NCBI GenBank assembly: GCA_963716525.1
Contig: OY970315.1
Span: 310,001-374,000 of the forward strand
DNA: 64,000 nucleotides
Reading direction: 5' to 3'
From: JBBREP01 sp963716525
GTDB lineage: Bacteria; Actinomycetota; Acidimicrobiia; IMCC26256; PALSA-610
In this document: piece by piece, positions 38,268 through 47,328 of the stretch
Layout: each line of letters starts with the position of its first letter
How positions within the stretch are numbered: the stretch's first letter is position 1
The notes under the pieces: generated by a model
Told to the model about the DNA's origin: nothing
Seen by the model: only the letters and a program-made list of their open reading frames with translations
The model's database searches: none
Translations under genes and position numbers: made by a program

Positions 38268-39386
38268 TTACTCCGGCGGGTCGACCCCGAAGTGCTTCGC
38301 GAGCGCCTGGGTGGCGGTGTTGTTCGTTTCCATGGGCGCGAACTCATCGGGGTCGGCGCCGTGCGCCATGTTGGAGATCATCACCCGCATCATGATCGCG
38401 GCGAAATAAGCCATCGTGAGCACCGTGTAGAACTCGAGGTGCTCGGCCCGGCGGCCCACCTTGTCCTCCCAGTACGCGATCGACTCCTCGTCCGACGGGA
38501 AGCCCGGCACCTTCGGCAGGCCGATCACGTCGGTGAAGTGCTTGTCGAACCAGAGGTACCAGGCGAGGTCGAACTCGGGGTTCGCGACGCGCACCATCTC
38601 CCAGTCGAGCACCGCGACCACACGGAAGTCGTCGTCGAACATGAGGTTGCCGAGCCGGCTGTCGCCCCACGAAAGGCCGACGAGGTGGTCGTCGTCGGGC
38701 CGGTTCGCCTCGAGCCATTGCCAGGCGTGCTCGAGACACGGCACCTGCTTGCGCGCCGCGTACTCGTAGTAGTGGCGCTGGTAGCCGAAGAGCTGTTCCT
38801 GGCCGAGTGCGCCGTACTCCTTGCGGTCGAGCTCATGCAGGCCGAGCGCCCGCCAGTCGACGGTGGCGATGGCGGCGAGCTGGTCGAGACCCTCGAACCA
38901 CATGCGGCGCTGCTGCTCCGGCGTCGCCGCGAGCACCCACGCCTCGAAGCCCGAGCCCTCCGGGAGCCACTCCGACGGCAGCGTGTAGGGCGGGTTGTCG
39001 CCCGGCACCCGGCCGTGCAGGCGCTCCATCACCATGAACGGTGCGCCGAGCACCGCCGGGTCCTCCTCGAGCCAGCGCACCGCGGGCACCCGCACGCTCG
39101 TGTGCCGCCCGAGTGCCTCGAGCACGCGGTACTGCAGACCGATCTCGTACTCCTCGAACACGGCCTCGCCCATCGGCGCGGCGCGCGCGACCAGGCCGTC
39201 ACGGTGGGCCCGCCCCCCGACCGTGTAGACGGCGTCGAAGATGATCGTGTCGCTCGAGAACCCCGACGCCTCGTTCGCCCCCGCCACCTCGATCGCGATC
39301 GCGGACGCGCCGTCGAGCTTCGTGGCGAGCCACCCCTCGAGGGCGCGGCGCGCGACCTCCGGGTCCCGTTGCTGCAGAATCGCCAT
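38268..39386 (-). CDS. phosphotransferase (APH) family protein
   Basis: A 372-residue kinase-like protein related to the one at 27.1 kb. Motifs seen are LSWGDSRLGNLMFDDDFRVV (catalytic Asp and Asn) and AVLDWEMVRVANPEFDLAWY (metal-binding Asp), with an N-terminal lobe ASGFSSDTIIFDAVYTVGG. In actinobacteria this subgroup travels with fatty-acid or sterol catabolic genes. It stands alone here: typA lies downstream on the same strand and a small thiamine-binding-like gene lies divergent upstream. The substrate is unknown. Confidence 0.83.
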   Translation of the reverse strand: MAILQQRDPEVARRALEGWLATKLDGASAIAIEVAGANEASGFSSDTIIFDAVYTVGGRAHRDGLVARAAPMGEAVFEEYEIGLQYRVLEALGRHTSVRVPAVRWLEEDPAVLGAPFMVMERLHGRVPGDNPPYTLPSEWLPEGSGFEAWVLAATPEQQRRMWFEGLDQLAAIATVDWRALGLHELDRKEYGALGQEQLFGYQRHYYEYAARKQVPCLEHAWQWLEANRPDDDHLVGLSWGDSRLGNLMFDDDFRVVAVLDWEMVRVANPEFDLAWYLWFDKHFTDVIGLPKVPGFPSDEESIAYWEDKVGRRAEHLEFYTVLTMAYFAAIMMRVMISNMAHGADPDEFAPMETNNTATQALAKHFGVDPPE

Positions 39387-39562
39387 GGGCGCAGCACGTT
39401 ACCGGCCTGCGCCGTCGCCCCGCCGTGGCCCCCGACCAGGTGCAGACGCAGCGCAGCGTGCTCCCGCCCCGTGCCGGGCCCGACCCTGTGTTGTTGGGTG
39501 ACCGCTGCGGTCGCTGGACCACACAAGGTGCCCGACCGCCCCGCCGGCGCGACGATGGCGGC

Positions 39563-39883
39563 ATGATCGCTGCCTTCTCCATCACGCCGCTCGGTCTCGG
39601 CGAGTCGGTCAGCACGGCCGTCGCCGACGCGGTGCAGCTCGTGCGTGAGAGCGGCCTGCCGAACGAGACCAACGCCATGTTCACGAACGTCGAGGGCGAG
39701 TGGGACGAGGTGATGGCGCTCGTCAAGGCGTGCGTGATGCGCGTGGCCGAGGACACGCCCCGCGTCAGCGTCGTGATCAAGATCGACCACCGCCCGGGCC
39801 ACGCCGACGCGCTGCACACGAAGGTGCAGGCAGTCGAGGCGCAGATCGCCGCCCGTGGTACTGCATCGGTCAGCTCTACCTGA
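39563..39883 (+). CDS. MTH1187/YkoF-family thiamine-binding-like protein
   Basis: A 106-residue ferredoxin-like fold protein. The beginning MIAAFSITPLGLGESVSTAV, with VQLVRESGLPNETNAMFTNV and SVVIKIDHRPGHADALHTKV, matches MTH1187/YqgV-type proteins, some of which bind hydroxymethylpyrimidine or thiamine. It starts at ATG 39563. The 176 bp upstream, shared with the divergent kinase gene, hold no recognised feature. Confidence 0.8.
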   Translation: MIAAFSITPLGLGESVSTAVADAVQLVRESGLPNETNAMFTNVEGEWDEVMALVKACVMRVAEDTPRVSVVIKIDHRPGHADALHTKVQAVEAQIAARGTASVSST

Positions 39884-39948
39884 CCGGCGCAGTACCACGA
39901 CGGCGGTCACCGGTGCCGGCGGCGCACGTGCGGCTCTACGCTGGCCCC

Positions 39949-41187
39949 ATGAGCGACACGGGATACCTGCCGGCGATGCTCAACCCCTTCGAGCCCGGCT
40001 TCTTCGACGACCCGTATTCGCAGTACGCGCGGGTGCGCGAGGCCGACCCGGTCCACCGCACCGCGCTCGGCCCGTGGGCGTTGTTCCGCTACGGCGACAT
40101 CCTGCGCGTGTTGCGCGACCCCACGCTGTCGGTCGAGGAGGAGCGAGCGCTGCCGCTCGCGCAGGAGATCGACCCCGAGATCCAGGCACTGATCGACGAC
40201 CGCCGCGCCCGCTACGCAACCTCGATGCTCGACCGCGATCCGCCGGACCACCACCGGCTGCGCCGGCTCGTCAGCAAGGTGTTCACGCCGCGCATGATCG
40301 AGGAGCTGCGGCCCCGCATCCACGCGATCGTCGCCGAGCACCTCGACGCGATGGCGGCGCGTGGCGGCGAGGCCGACGTGATCGCCGACCTCGCCTTCCC
40401 GCTGCCGTTCATCGTGATCTCCGAGATGATGGGGATTCCCGAGGGCCGTGACCGCAACGACATGCGTGCATGGTCGGGCGCCGTGGTGAAGACGTTCGAT
40501 CCGATCATCACGAAGGAAGAGACCCTCGCGGCCTTCGATGCGAGCAACGAGATCTTCGGGTTCCTCGAAGAGGTGATCGCGGCGAAGCGTGCCGCGCCGG
40601 CCGACGACCTCACGTCGGCGCTCATCGCAGCCGAAGAGGACGGCGACCGCCTCAGCACGAACGAGCTCATCTCGCAGATCGCGTTGCTGTTCATCGCCGG
40701 GCACGAGACGACCGTCAACCTCGTCGGCAACGGCGTGCTCGCGCTGCTCGAGCACCCCGACCAGCTCGCGCGCTTGCGCGACGACCCGTCACTCGACGCC
40801 AACGCGGTCGACGAGCTCCTGCGCTACGACGGTCCGGTCCAGTTCACCCGGCGGATCGCGCTCGCCGATCTCGAGATCGACGGCCGCACGATCGAGGCCG
40901 GCTCGATGATCATGACGTGCCTCGGCGCCGCCAACCACGACCCGGCGATGTTCGGCCCGACGGCCGACGAGCTCGATCTCCGCCGGCCCGATGCGAACCA
41001 GCACCTCACCTTCGGAGGCGGCTTCCACCACTGCCTCGGCAACGCGCTCGCCGCGCGTCGAGGCCCAGGAGGCGATCGGCCGGCTCGTGCGGCGCTTCCC
41101 GCAGCTCGCCGCGCGGCTCGGACGAGGCACAGTGGAACGGCCGCATCGTGATCCGCGGCCTCGAGCGCGCTGCCGGTGCGCATCTGA
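39949..41187 (+). CDS. cytochrome P450 (C-terminal tail broken by three frameshifts)
   Basis: About 410 residues after correction. The first 370 read cleanly: I-helix LLFIAGHETTVNLVGNG, ExxR in VDELLRYDGPVQFTRR, and haem loop FGGGFHHCLGNALA with the axial Cys. After that the expected tail is spread over three frames: ARVEAQEAIGRLVRRFPQLA, then RGSDEAQWNGRIVIRGLER, then LPVRI and a TGA at 41185. Each switch is explained by one extra base (near 41052, 41110 and 41169). Catalytic parts are intact. It is the second P450 of the window. Confidence 0.85.
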
Positions 41188-41202
41188 ACGGTCACCGCCG
41201 CG

Positions 41203-41236
41203 GCACCGTGGCGCCGTGCGCACCGTGGCGCCGTGC
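41203..41236. repeat. 17-bp direct tandem duplication
   Basis: GCACCGTGGCGCCGTGC occurs twice head to tail just after the P450 stop and before the convergent CPBP gene. Each unit contains the palindrome GGCGCC; a role in termination is possible but unsupported. Confidence 0.8.
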
Positions 41237-41275
41237 CGGCCGTGGACCCGTGGCCGCGGTCGACCAGGGGTCCGG

Positions 41276-42106
41276 TCAGAACACGATCCCCTTGTGCCAC
41301 AGTGAGAGCACGTCGATCGTGCCCGCGATGGAGATGTGCAGCGCGGCACCCCACCAGATCGAACGGGTCCGGATCGCGAGCACGCCGAGCACCACGCCAC
41401 CCACGATCGCGGCGAACGCCTCGGGCATCGGCTTGCCGTAGTGCAGCATGTTGTAGGGCAGCGCCATCACGAACACGGCCATGAACCCGAACCGCGGCAC
41501 GAGGCCATGGACGAGGAAACCGCGGAAGAAGAACTCCAGCGCCGCGAACTGCAGCGCGTAGCAGCACCACCACATCCACATGTACGGCCACAGCGCCTGG
41601 TGCGGCGCGAGGTCGTAGAACGGGTAGCGGGCCTGGAACTCCGAGGAGTACGACGCGGCGAGCAGGAACGGGAACGCAGCGAGGAAGAGCAGCGCGTACG
41701 GGAGCGCGAAGCGCCCGATGCCGCGCACCCGCAGGCCGTAGTCGCGGATCCGTTCGTGGAGCACCCAGCGGATGGTGAGCATCGGCAGCAGCACGTACCC
41801 GGCGACCTGCAACGCCGCCCACTCCACGAGCGACCAGAACTGCGCATGTGACGAGGTGGTGAGCCCGCGGTCGACTCGGCCGGCGAGGCTGCGCGCGCCG
41901 AGCGACCGCAGCAGGTGCACGAGCCACACGCCGTCCCGGGAGAGGAACTGGCCGAGCGTCAGCGACAGCGCGCCCACGAGCAGGATGATCACCGTGGCCC
42001 GGTCGGCCCGCCGACGGTCGGCCGCGAGCGCGGCGGCCGACTCCGCGTCGGCCTGGCGGGCCACCGCCTGCACCGCCTGCACGGCCTCGATCAGCACAGC
42101 CGGCAT
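41276..42106 (-). CDS. CPBP-family intramembrane metalloprotease-like protein
   Basis: A 276-residue polytopic protein with about seven hydrophobic helices. CPBP motif 1 appears as ALEFFFRGFLVHGL: one Glu and the Arg of EExxxR are kept, the first Glu is Leu. Motif 2 is PYNMLHYGKPMPEAF with the His, and motif 3 is GAALHISIAG. Members are prenyl-protease-like proteases or non-proteolytic scaffolds; loss of one Glu makes catalysis uncertain. Start MPAVLIEAVQAVQAV; the upstream open frame is repeat-derived and is excluded. Confidence 0.78.
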   Translation of the reverse strand: MPAVLIEAVQAVQAVARQADAESAAALAADRRRADRATVIILLVGALSLTLGQFLSRDGVWLVHLLRSLGARSLAGRVDRGLTTSSHAQFWSLVEWAALQVAGYVLLPMLTIRWVLHERIRDYGLRVRGIGRFALPYALLFLAAFPFLLAASYSSEFQARYPFYDLAPHQALWPYMWMWWCCYALQFAALEFFFRGFLVHGLVPRFGFMAVFVMALPYNMLHYGKPMPEAFAAIVGGVVLGVLAIRTRSIWWGAALHISIAGTIDVLSLWHKGIVF

Positions 42107-42541
42107 CCTGCCAGGCGAACCGCAGGCGAGCGGGGTGCGCGGCGCCCGTGGGCAGAGCACGGCGGGGAACTGGGAGCCGTGCTCTGCCCTGGCGACCCGG
42201 CCTTGGGTGCCGTGCGGAACCGCACCCGACCGGGGCCCCGGTGGGTTCGGCCGGACCGACGGGCGGACCGGTCCGGGAACTCCACCGACGCGGGCAGCGA
42301 CGCGCGAAGCGATGAGCAGGCCCACCGTTCACCGCCGCCGCTACGTCCACGACGCCCCGTCCGTGCGGCGCCTCGCCATCATGAGGCATCGCGACCGCTG
42401 AGGGAAGCATTTGTCTGCTCCACGATCAACTTTTGCTTTGCATTACATCTTCGTGCTCACGTAACGCGACACGCGTTGGCGCGGCCCGCGCGCTGCGTCG
42501 CCGGACGGCGGGCGCGGCGCAGGGGTTACTCTGCGCCGCCG
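42107..42541. other. 435-bp gene-free divergent region rich in inverted repeats
   Basis: Between the CPBP and sulfatase-type genes. A degenerate copy of the CCGCAGGCGAGCGGGG repeat lies at 42113-42140. A hairpin with perfect 14-bp arms (GGGCAGAGCACGGC and complement) spans 42150-42189. A GTGCGG/CCGCAC hairpin is at 42212-42225 and a 14-bp palindrome ACCGGGGCCCCGGT at 42229-42242. From about 42408 to 42472 the sequence becomes AT-rich for this genome (CAACTTTTGCTTTGCATTAC), the best place for the sulfatase promoter. No convincing gene is seen. Confidence 0.7.
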
Positions 42542-44095
42542 ATGTCGCAGCCCAATGTCCTGTTCGTGACGCTCGACCAGTGGCGCGGCGAATGCCTGTC
42601 ACGGCTCGGGCACCCCGTGGTGCGGACACCCCACCTCGACCGTCTCGCGACACGCGGCGTGACCTTTCGCAACCATTTCGCACAGTCCGCGCCGTGCGGG
42701 CCGAGCCGCGCGTCGCTGTACACCGGCATGTACGCGATGAACCACCGCTCGGTCACGAACGGCACGCCGCTCGACGCGCGCTTCACGAACCTGGCACTCG
42801 AAGCGCGCTCGCTCGGCTACGACCCGGTGCTGTTCGGCTACACCGACACCTCGATCGACCCCCGTACCGTCCCGGCGGGCGACCCGAGGCTGCGCACATA
42901 CGAGGGCGTGCTCCCCGGCTTCCGCGCCGTGTGCCAGATGCCCGAAGGCGCCTGGAACCCCTGGCACGACTCGCTGGTGTCGGCGGGCTACCCGCTCGAC
43001 CGCGACGGTGCCTGGCGGCAGTGGGTCGAGGAGCCCGAGCCCGGCTATCCGGGCACCGACGTGTGGGGACCGCATCGCGCGCCGGCCCGCTACCGCGTGG
43101 AGCACGGCAACTCGGCGTTTCTCACCGACCAGCTGCTCGAGCACCTCGACGGACACGTCGCGGCAGGTCGCGGCCCGTGGTTCGCCCACGCGAGCTACCT
43201 GCGGCCGCACCCGCCCTTCTTCGCCCCCGAGCCGTTCAACACCATGTACGACCCCGAAACCGTGCCGATGCCGGTGCGGGCACCGCGCGACACCGACGAG
43301 GCCCGGACGCATCCCATGCTCGCAGCGATCATGGGGATCGAGTGGCTCAGCGGCCCCCGCGACGAGCGCCGGATCCGCCAGCTGCGCGCCACCTACTACG
43401 GGATGCAGTCCGAGGTGGACACCCAGCTCGGGCGGCTGCTCGGATGGCTCGACGAGCGCGGCCAGACCGAGCACACGATCGTGATCGTGACGTCGGACCA
43501 CGGCGAGCAGCTCTGCGACCACTACCTCATGCAGAAGCTCGGCTTCTACGACCAGAGCTTCCATGTGCCCCTGATCATCGCCGACCCGCGCGACGGGCTC
43601 GACGCCGGCCGCGGCCGCATCGTGGCGGCCCACACCGAGAACATCGACATCATGCCGACCCTGCTCGACCTCCTCGACGCGCCGGTGCCGCTCCAGTGCG
43701 ACGGCCGCACGCTGCGCGGCTGGCTGACCGGCCACGATCCGCCGCGGTGGCGCGACGAGGCGCACTGGGAGTGGGACCTGCGCGAGCCCGCGCACCGAGT
43801 CGTGGAGGAGCAGTACGACCTCACGATGGAGGAGCTGTCGCTGGCCGTGCTGCGCGACGCGCACGGCAAGTACGTGCAGTTTGCCGGGTATCCGAGCCTG
43901 CCGTCGGTGTTCTTCGACTACGACGACGACCCCGACGAGCTCCACAACCGGGCCGCCGATCCCGCGTACGCGGCGAAGGTGCTCGACTACGCGCAGCGCA
44001 TGCTCGCCTGGCGCCTGCGCCACGCCGAGCGCACGTTGAGCGGCACCAAGCTCACCGGCCTCGGCGTCGTCGAGCACCGAGCGGAACGGCGCTGA
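42542..44095 (+). CDS. sulfatase-superfamily hydrolase (arylsulfatase / phosphonate monoester hydrolase-like)
   Basis: A 517-residue alkaline-phosphatase-fold enzyme. The formylglycine motif is SAPCGPSRASLYTG with Cys near residue 52, converted after translation in active enzymes. Metal ligands lie in VLFVTLDQWRGECLS and IVTSDHGEQLCDH. The PCGPSRASLYTG wording and the length are close to phosphonate monoester hydrolase/phosphodiesterases, which also hydrolyse sulfate esters. There is no signal peptide, so it is probably cytosolic. No sulfatase-maturing enzyme gene is nearby. Confidence 0.87.
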   Translation: MSQPNVLFVTLDQWRGECLSRLGHPVVRTPHLDRLATRGVTFRNHFAQSAPCGPSRASLYTGMYAMNHRSVTNGTPLDARFTNLALEARSLGYDPVLFGYTDTSIDPRTVPAGDPRLRTYEGVLPGFRAVCQMPEGAWNPWHDSLVSAGYPLDRDGAWRQWVEEPEPGYPGTDVWGPHRAPARYRVEHGNSAFLTDQLLEHLDGHVAAGRGPWFAHASYLRPHPPFFAPEPFNTMYDPETVPMPVRAPRDTDEARTHPMLAAIMGIEWLSGPRDERRIRQLRATYYGMQSEVDTQLGRLLGWLDERGQTEHTIVIVTSDHGEQLCDHYLMQKLGFYDQSFHVPLIIADPRDGLDAGRGRIVAAHTENIDIMPTLLDLLDAPVPLQCDGRTLRGWLTGHDPPRWRDEAHWEWDLREPAHRVVEEQYDLTMEELSLAVLRDAHGKYVQFAGYPSLPSVFFDYDDDPDELHNRAADPAYAAKVLDYAQRMLAWRLRHAERTLSGTKLTGLGVVEHRAERR

Positions 44096-44117
44096 AGTGG
44101 GGGTGGGCCAGGTTCGG

Positions 44118-44226
44118 GCGCGGTGGCGAAGCCAGCCCGGGGAGCGACGGAGGAGCGACACGGGTGACGAGCCACTCGCCCCCGAGCCGCAGGCGAGGCA
44201 AAGCATCATGAGCCGCAGGCGAGGCA
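44118..44226. repeat. dispersed ~86-bp repeat, copy C, with duplicated 3' module
   Basis: The stretch 44118-44203 aligns with the repeats at 47946-48031 (inverted) and 50143-50228, sharing AGCCCGGG, GGAGCGACGGAGGAGCGAC and GCCGCAGGCGA blocks. Its end GAGCCGCAGGCGAGGCA is repeated once more at 44210-44226. It fills the gap between the sulfatase-type and thioesterase genes. Confidence 0.75.
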
Positions 44227-44242
44227 GTACAAGAGCCAACTC

Positions 44243-45064
44243 GTGAACTCGCTCGCGTTCTTCGGGCTCGAACGGGTCGGCTACCGGCGCTGGCGCATGC
44301 CGGTGGTGCGCGGGTTGATCTCGGGCACGGGCGCGCTGTTCGGCGGCGCCGGGCTCGGCGCGGCGATCGAGGTGGCCGAGCAGGAGACGGCGCGTCCGGT
44401 GGTGTGGGCGACCGCCCAGTACCTCAGCTACGCCCCCGAGGGGCACGAGCTCGAGCTCGACGTCGACGAGGTGGTGCGCGGCCGCCAGACGAGCCAGGTG
44501 CGGGTCATCGCGCGCAGCGACGGGCAGGAGATCCTCACCGTGGTGGGCGCCTTCGGTGCCCGCCCGGTGCCGGCTTCGGGGCAGTGGGCGCGCATGCCCG
44601 AGGTCCCGGCGCCCGAACGCTGCCCGGCGCGCCCGATGATGGACCGGCACGAGGGCACGATCTCGTCGCGCATGGAGATGCTGCTGGCGTCGGCCCGCCC
44701 GTTCACCGAGCTGCCGGGCCCGCCGGGCGACGGCACCTCGGCGTTGTGGGTGCGTTTCCCCGGACTGTCGGAGCTCAAGGCGTCGGGTCTGGCGATCATC
44801 GGCGACTTCGTGCCGTTCGGCATCGGCCAGGCGCTCGGCATGCGCGCCGGAGGCAACAGCCTCGACAACACCCTGCGGGTCGCGCAGCTCGAGGATTGCG
44901 ACTGGGTGCTCGCCGACATCCGCGTCCATGCGGTCCAGCAGGGCTTCGGCCACGGCCTCGTGCACCTGTGGTCCGAGGGCGGCGTGTTGCTCGCCACCGC
45001 GAGCCAGTCCACGATGGTGCGCCAGTGGAAGGATGAGCCCCCCGCCACCGAGGAGCTGCGATGA
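44243..45064 (+). CDS. TesB-like acyl-CoA thioesterase (double hotdog)
   Basis: A 273-residue protein with two hotdog halves. The first has WATAQYLSYAPEGHELELDV and VRVIARSDGQEILTVVGAFG, a TesB-like beta-sheet. The second ends with RVHAVQQGFGHGLVHLWSEG then LLATASQSTMVRQW, matching the TesB C-terminal GG-x-HG and terminal strand. It should hydrolyse medium or long acyl-CoA. It starts at GTG 44243 and overlaps the LLM oxidoreductase gene by four bases (ATGA). Confidence 0.8.
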   Translation: MNSLAFFGLERVGYRRWRMPVVRGLISGTGALFGGAGLGAAIEVAEQETARPVVWATAQYLSYAPEGHELELDVDEVVRGRQTSQVRVIARSDGQEILTVVGAFGARPVPASGQWARMPEVPAPERCPARPMMDRHEGTISSRMEMLLASARPFTELPGPPGDGTSALWVRFPGLSELKASGLAIIGDFVPFGIGQALGMRAGGNSLDNTLRVAQLEDCDWVLADIRVHAVQQGFGHGLVHLWSEGGVLLATASQSTMVRQWKDEPPATEELR

Positions 45065-46041
45065 ACACGGCGAGCGCCGTCCCGCCGAGACGCCATGGGA
45101 TCACGGTGCCGTTCGACGGCATCACGCTCGCCGAACACCGGGACGTCTACCGCGAGCTCGTCGACCTCGGCTACACCGATGTGTGGTCGGCCGAGTCGGG
45201 CGGCGCCGACGCGTTCACGCCGCTGGTGCTCGCCGCGGCGTGGGCGCCCGAGCTGCGGCTCGGCACCGCGATCATCCCCGCCTACACGCGCGGTGCGATG
45301 ACGCTCGCGTCGCAGGTTGCGTCGCTGTGCAGCGCCAACCCGGGCCACTTCGCGGTCGGCATCGGTAGCTCGTCGAACATCATCGTCGAACGCTGGAACG
45401 GCATGGTGTTCGAGAAGCCGTACCAGCGGGTGCGCGACACGTTGCGCTTCCTGCGCGCCGCGCTTCGCAACGAGAAGGTCACCGAGGACTACGAGACGTT
45501 CTCGGTGCGCGGCTTCACGCTCGGGCTCCCGGTGCCGGAGCAGCCGCCGATCCTCGTCGCTGCGCTCCGTGAAGGCATGTTGCGGCTCGCAGGAAGAGAA
45601 GGCGACGGCGCGATCATCAACTGGCTGTCGGCCGACGACGTGGCGACGGTCGCGCCGGTCGTCGGCGCCGGTAAGGAGATCGTGGCCCGCATCTTCGTGC
45701 TGCCCACCGACGACCGCGAGCTCGTCGACTTCGTGGGCCGGCGCGCCATCGCGCAATACCTCAACGTGCCGGTGTACGCGGCGTTCCACGAATGGCTCGG
45801 GCGCGGCGACCAGCTGCGGCCGATGTGGGACGCATGGCAGTCGGGTGACCGCAAGGCCGCGACCGCGGCCATTCCCCAGTCGCTCGTCGACGAGCTGATC
45901 GTGTGGGGGCCGCCCGAGCGGATCCGCGAGCACATCGAGCGGTATTGCGAGCGCGGCGTCAGCACGCCCGCACCGGCGATACTCGGCAACGCGCAGCAGG
46001 CGATGGAGACGGCTCGACGCATCGCGCCCGGGGCGCGATGA
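45061..46041 (+). CDS. LLM-class (F420-type) oxidoreductase
   Basis: A 326-residue TIM-barrel luciferase-like monooxygenase. Seen are GYTDVWSAESGGADAFTPL, ELRLGTAIIPAYTRGAMTLA, FAVGIGSSSNIIVERWNG and VWGPPERIREHIERYCERGV. Actinobacterial members commonly use coenzyme F420 rather than FMN; this is inferred from similarity. It is coupled to the thioesterase gene by ATGA and overlaps the start of a truncated methyltransferase gene the same way. Confidence 0.87.
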   Translation: MNTASAVPPRRHGITVPFDGITLAEHRDVYRELVDLGYTDVWSAESGGADAFTPLVLAAAWAPELRLGTAIIPAYTRGAMTLASQVASLCSANPGHFAVGIGSSSNIIVERWNGMVFEKPYQRVRDTLRFLRAALRNEKVTEDYETFSVRGFTLGLPVPEQPPILVAALREGMLRLAGREGDGAIINWLSADDVATVAPVVGAGKEIVARIFVLPTDDRELVDFVGRRAIAQYLNVPVYAAFHEWLGRGDQLRPMWDAWQSGDRKAATAAIPQSLVDELIVWGPPERIREHIERYCERGVSTPAPAILGNAQQAMETARRIAPGAR

Positions 46042-46468
46042 ACGCGCTCCATCACGCGGCGCCACGATCGACGACGCGTCGGTCGATGTGCTCACGTGCG
46101 CGCTCGCGCTGTGCCACGAGCCGTCGGTCTCGGCGGCGATCCACGAGTTCGCGCGGGTGATGCGACCGGGGGCCACCGCGGTCGTGTCCGACATGCACCC
46201 GTTCTCGACGAGCGCGGGTGGCGCCGCGGCCTTCCCGGCGAAAGACCGCCCGGTCGTGCCGTACGTGCGCAACCACGCGCACCACGCGGCGGAGTGGTTC
46301 GCGGCGTTCCGCGACGCCGGGTTCCTCGTCGTCGGGCTCGACGAAGGCGCGGGCGACGCGGAGACCGCGAAGCTGATCCCGAGCTACCCGGCGTTCCCCG
46401 ATGCCACGGTCCGGGCGTTCGGCGACATGCCCACGATCATCGTCTGGACGGTCACGAAGCCGGCGTGA
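46038..46468 (+). pseudogene. truncated SAM-dependent methyltransferase remnant
   Basis: A conserved methyltransferase second half is readable: DDASVDVLTCALALCHEP (motif II-III region), EFARVMRPGATAVVSDMHPF and a C-terminal domain ending TIIVWTVTKPA. Motif I (GxGxG) and the first 70-100 residues are missing. The ATG at 46038, coupled to the previous stop as ATGA, is in a different frame from this part, so a frameshift or deletion lies near 46056. An internal ATG at 46088 could give a 126-residue fragment. It is unlikely to be active. Confidence 0.65.
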
Positions 46469-46474
46469 CTCCGC

Positions 46475-47263
46475 TCATGCAGCGACCGTCTGCCGCGGGC
46501 GGATGTCGCTGTGGCGCAGCCGCGCGAGCTTCATCGCGACGAGCGTGCGGATGGTCCACCAACCCGGATCGAGCTCGCGCCGGTGCAGCGAGAACCGCGC
46601 CGACGTGGCGACCGCGTGGTGGTTGTTGTGCAATCCCTCGCCGCCGGTGATCACCGCGAGCGTGCGGAGGTTCGTGGCCGAGTTGTCGTAGGGGCGGCGT
46701 CCGATCCGGTGACCCACCGCGTTGATCGCGCCCGACAGCATCACGTACAGCAACGCGTGGAGCCCCGAGGCGAGCACACCGACCTGCCAGCCGAAGCCGG
46801 CGAGCACGCAGATGCCGACCATGATCGCGACCCCGATCGCGAGACCGAGGAGCGCGTGGTCGAAGAACAGCGTGTCGAGCCGGTCGGGCGGGAGGTCGCG
46901 GCCGTACTTCCGGGCGATCTCGACGTCGCGCGCGGCGCGCCGGTAGAGGCCGACGTTGCCGAGCTGCACGCGCCAGAACCCGTGCACGGTGGGCGAATGC
47001 GGGTCCTCGGGGGTGTCGGTCGCCGCGTGGTGCTTGCGGTGGATCGCCGCCCACTCCCGCGGTCTCATGCCGGTGGTGATCCAGATGAAGAAACGGAACG
47101 CGAGCGTGACCGGTGCACTGACGGTGAGCGACTTGTGCGCGAGCGACCGGTGGAGCCACACCGAGGTCACGATGATCGCCATCTCGGTGACGACGAAGCC
47201 GAGACCGAGGGCGAGCAGGAGGTCGAGGAGCAGGGACATCGGGCTCATCAGGTGCGCGAACAT
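46475..47263 (-). CDS. acyl-lipid/acyl-CoA fatty acid desaturase
   Basis: A 262-residue membrane di-iron desaturase. The three His boxes are HRSLAH, HRKHH and HNNHH, the spacing of delta-9 type enzymes (OLE1/DesA3-like). Four hydrophobic segments flank them. The role is introduction of a double bond into membrane acyl chains, dependent on oxygen and an electron donor. The start may be the ATG at 47263 or those 5 or 8 codons later. A dyad at 47267-47284 adjoins the start and a TetR gene is divergent, so it is probably repressed by that regulator. Confidence 0.9.
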   Translation of the reverse strand: MFAHLMSPMSLLLDLLLALGLGFVVTEMAIIVTSVWLHRSLAHKSLTVSAPVTLAFRFFIWITTGMRPREWAAIHRKHHAATDTPEDPHSPTVHGFWRVQLGNVGLYRRAARDVEIARKYGRDLPPDRLDTLFFDHALLGLAIGVAIMVGICVLAGFGWQVGVLASGLHALLYVMLSGAINAVGHRIGRRPYDNSATNLRTLAVITGGEGLHNNHHAVATSARFSLHRRELDPGWWTIRTLVAMKLARLRHSDIRPRQTVAA

Positions 47264-47266
47264 AGC

Positions 47267-47284
47267 CTACTGACACGTCGGTAG
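47267..47284. promoter_or_regulatory. CTACTGAC-AC-GTCGGTAG operator-like dyad
   Basis: An 18-bp inverted repeat with one mismatch in the 65-bp spacer between the desaturase and the divergent TetR gene. Position and symmetry fit an operator of that TetR protein. Confidence 0.5.
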
Positions 47285-47328
47285 GCGAGTCGTGGGCCGC
47301 GCGACGCTGCCGTACGGTGAGGGACCTC

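Noticed and set aside
42312..42401. A 29-codon plus-strand frame (MSRPTVHRRRYVHDAPSVRR)
   Set aside because: No ribosome-binding site, no recognisable motif, and it lies in a repeat-rich spacer.
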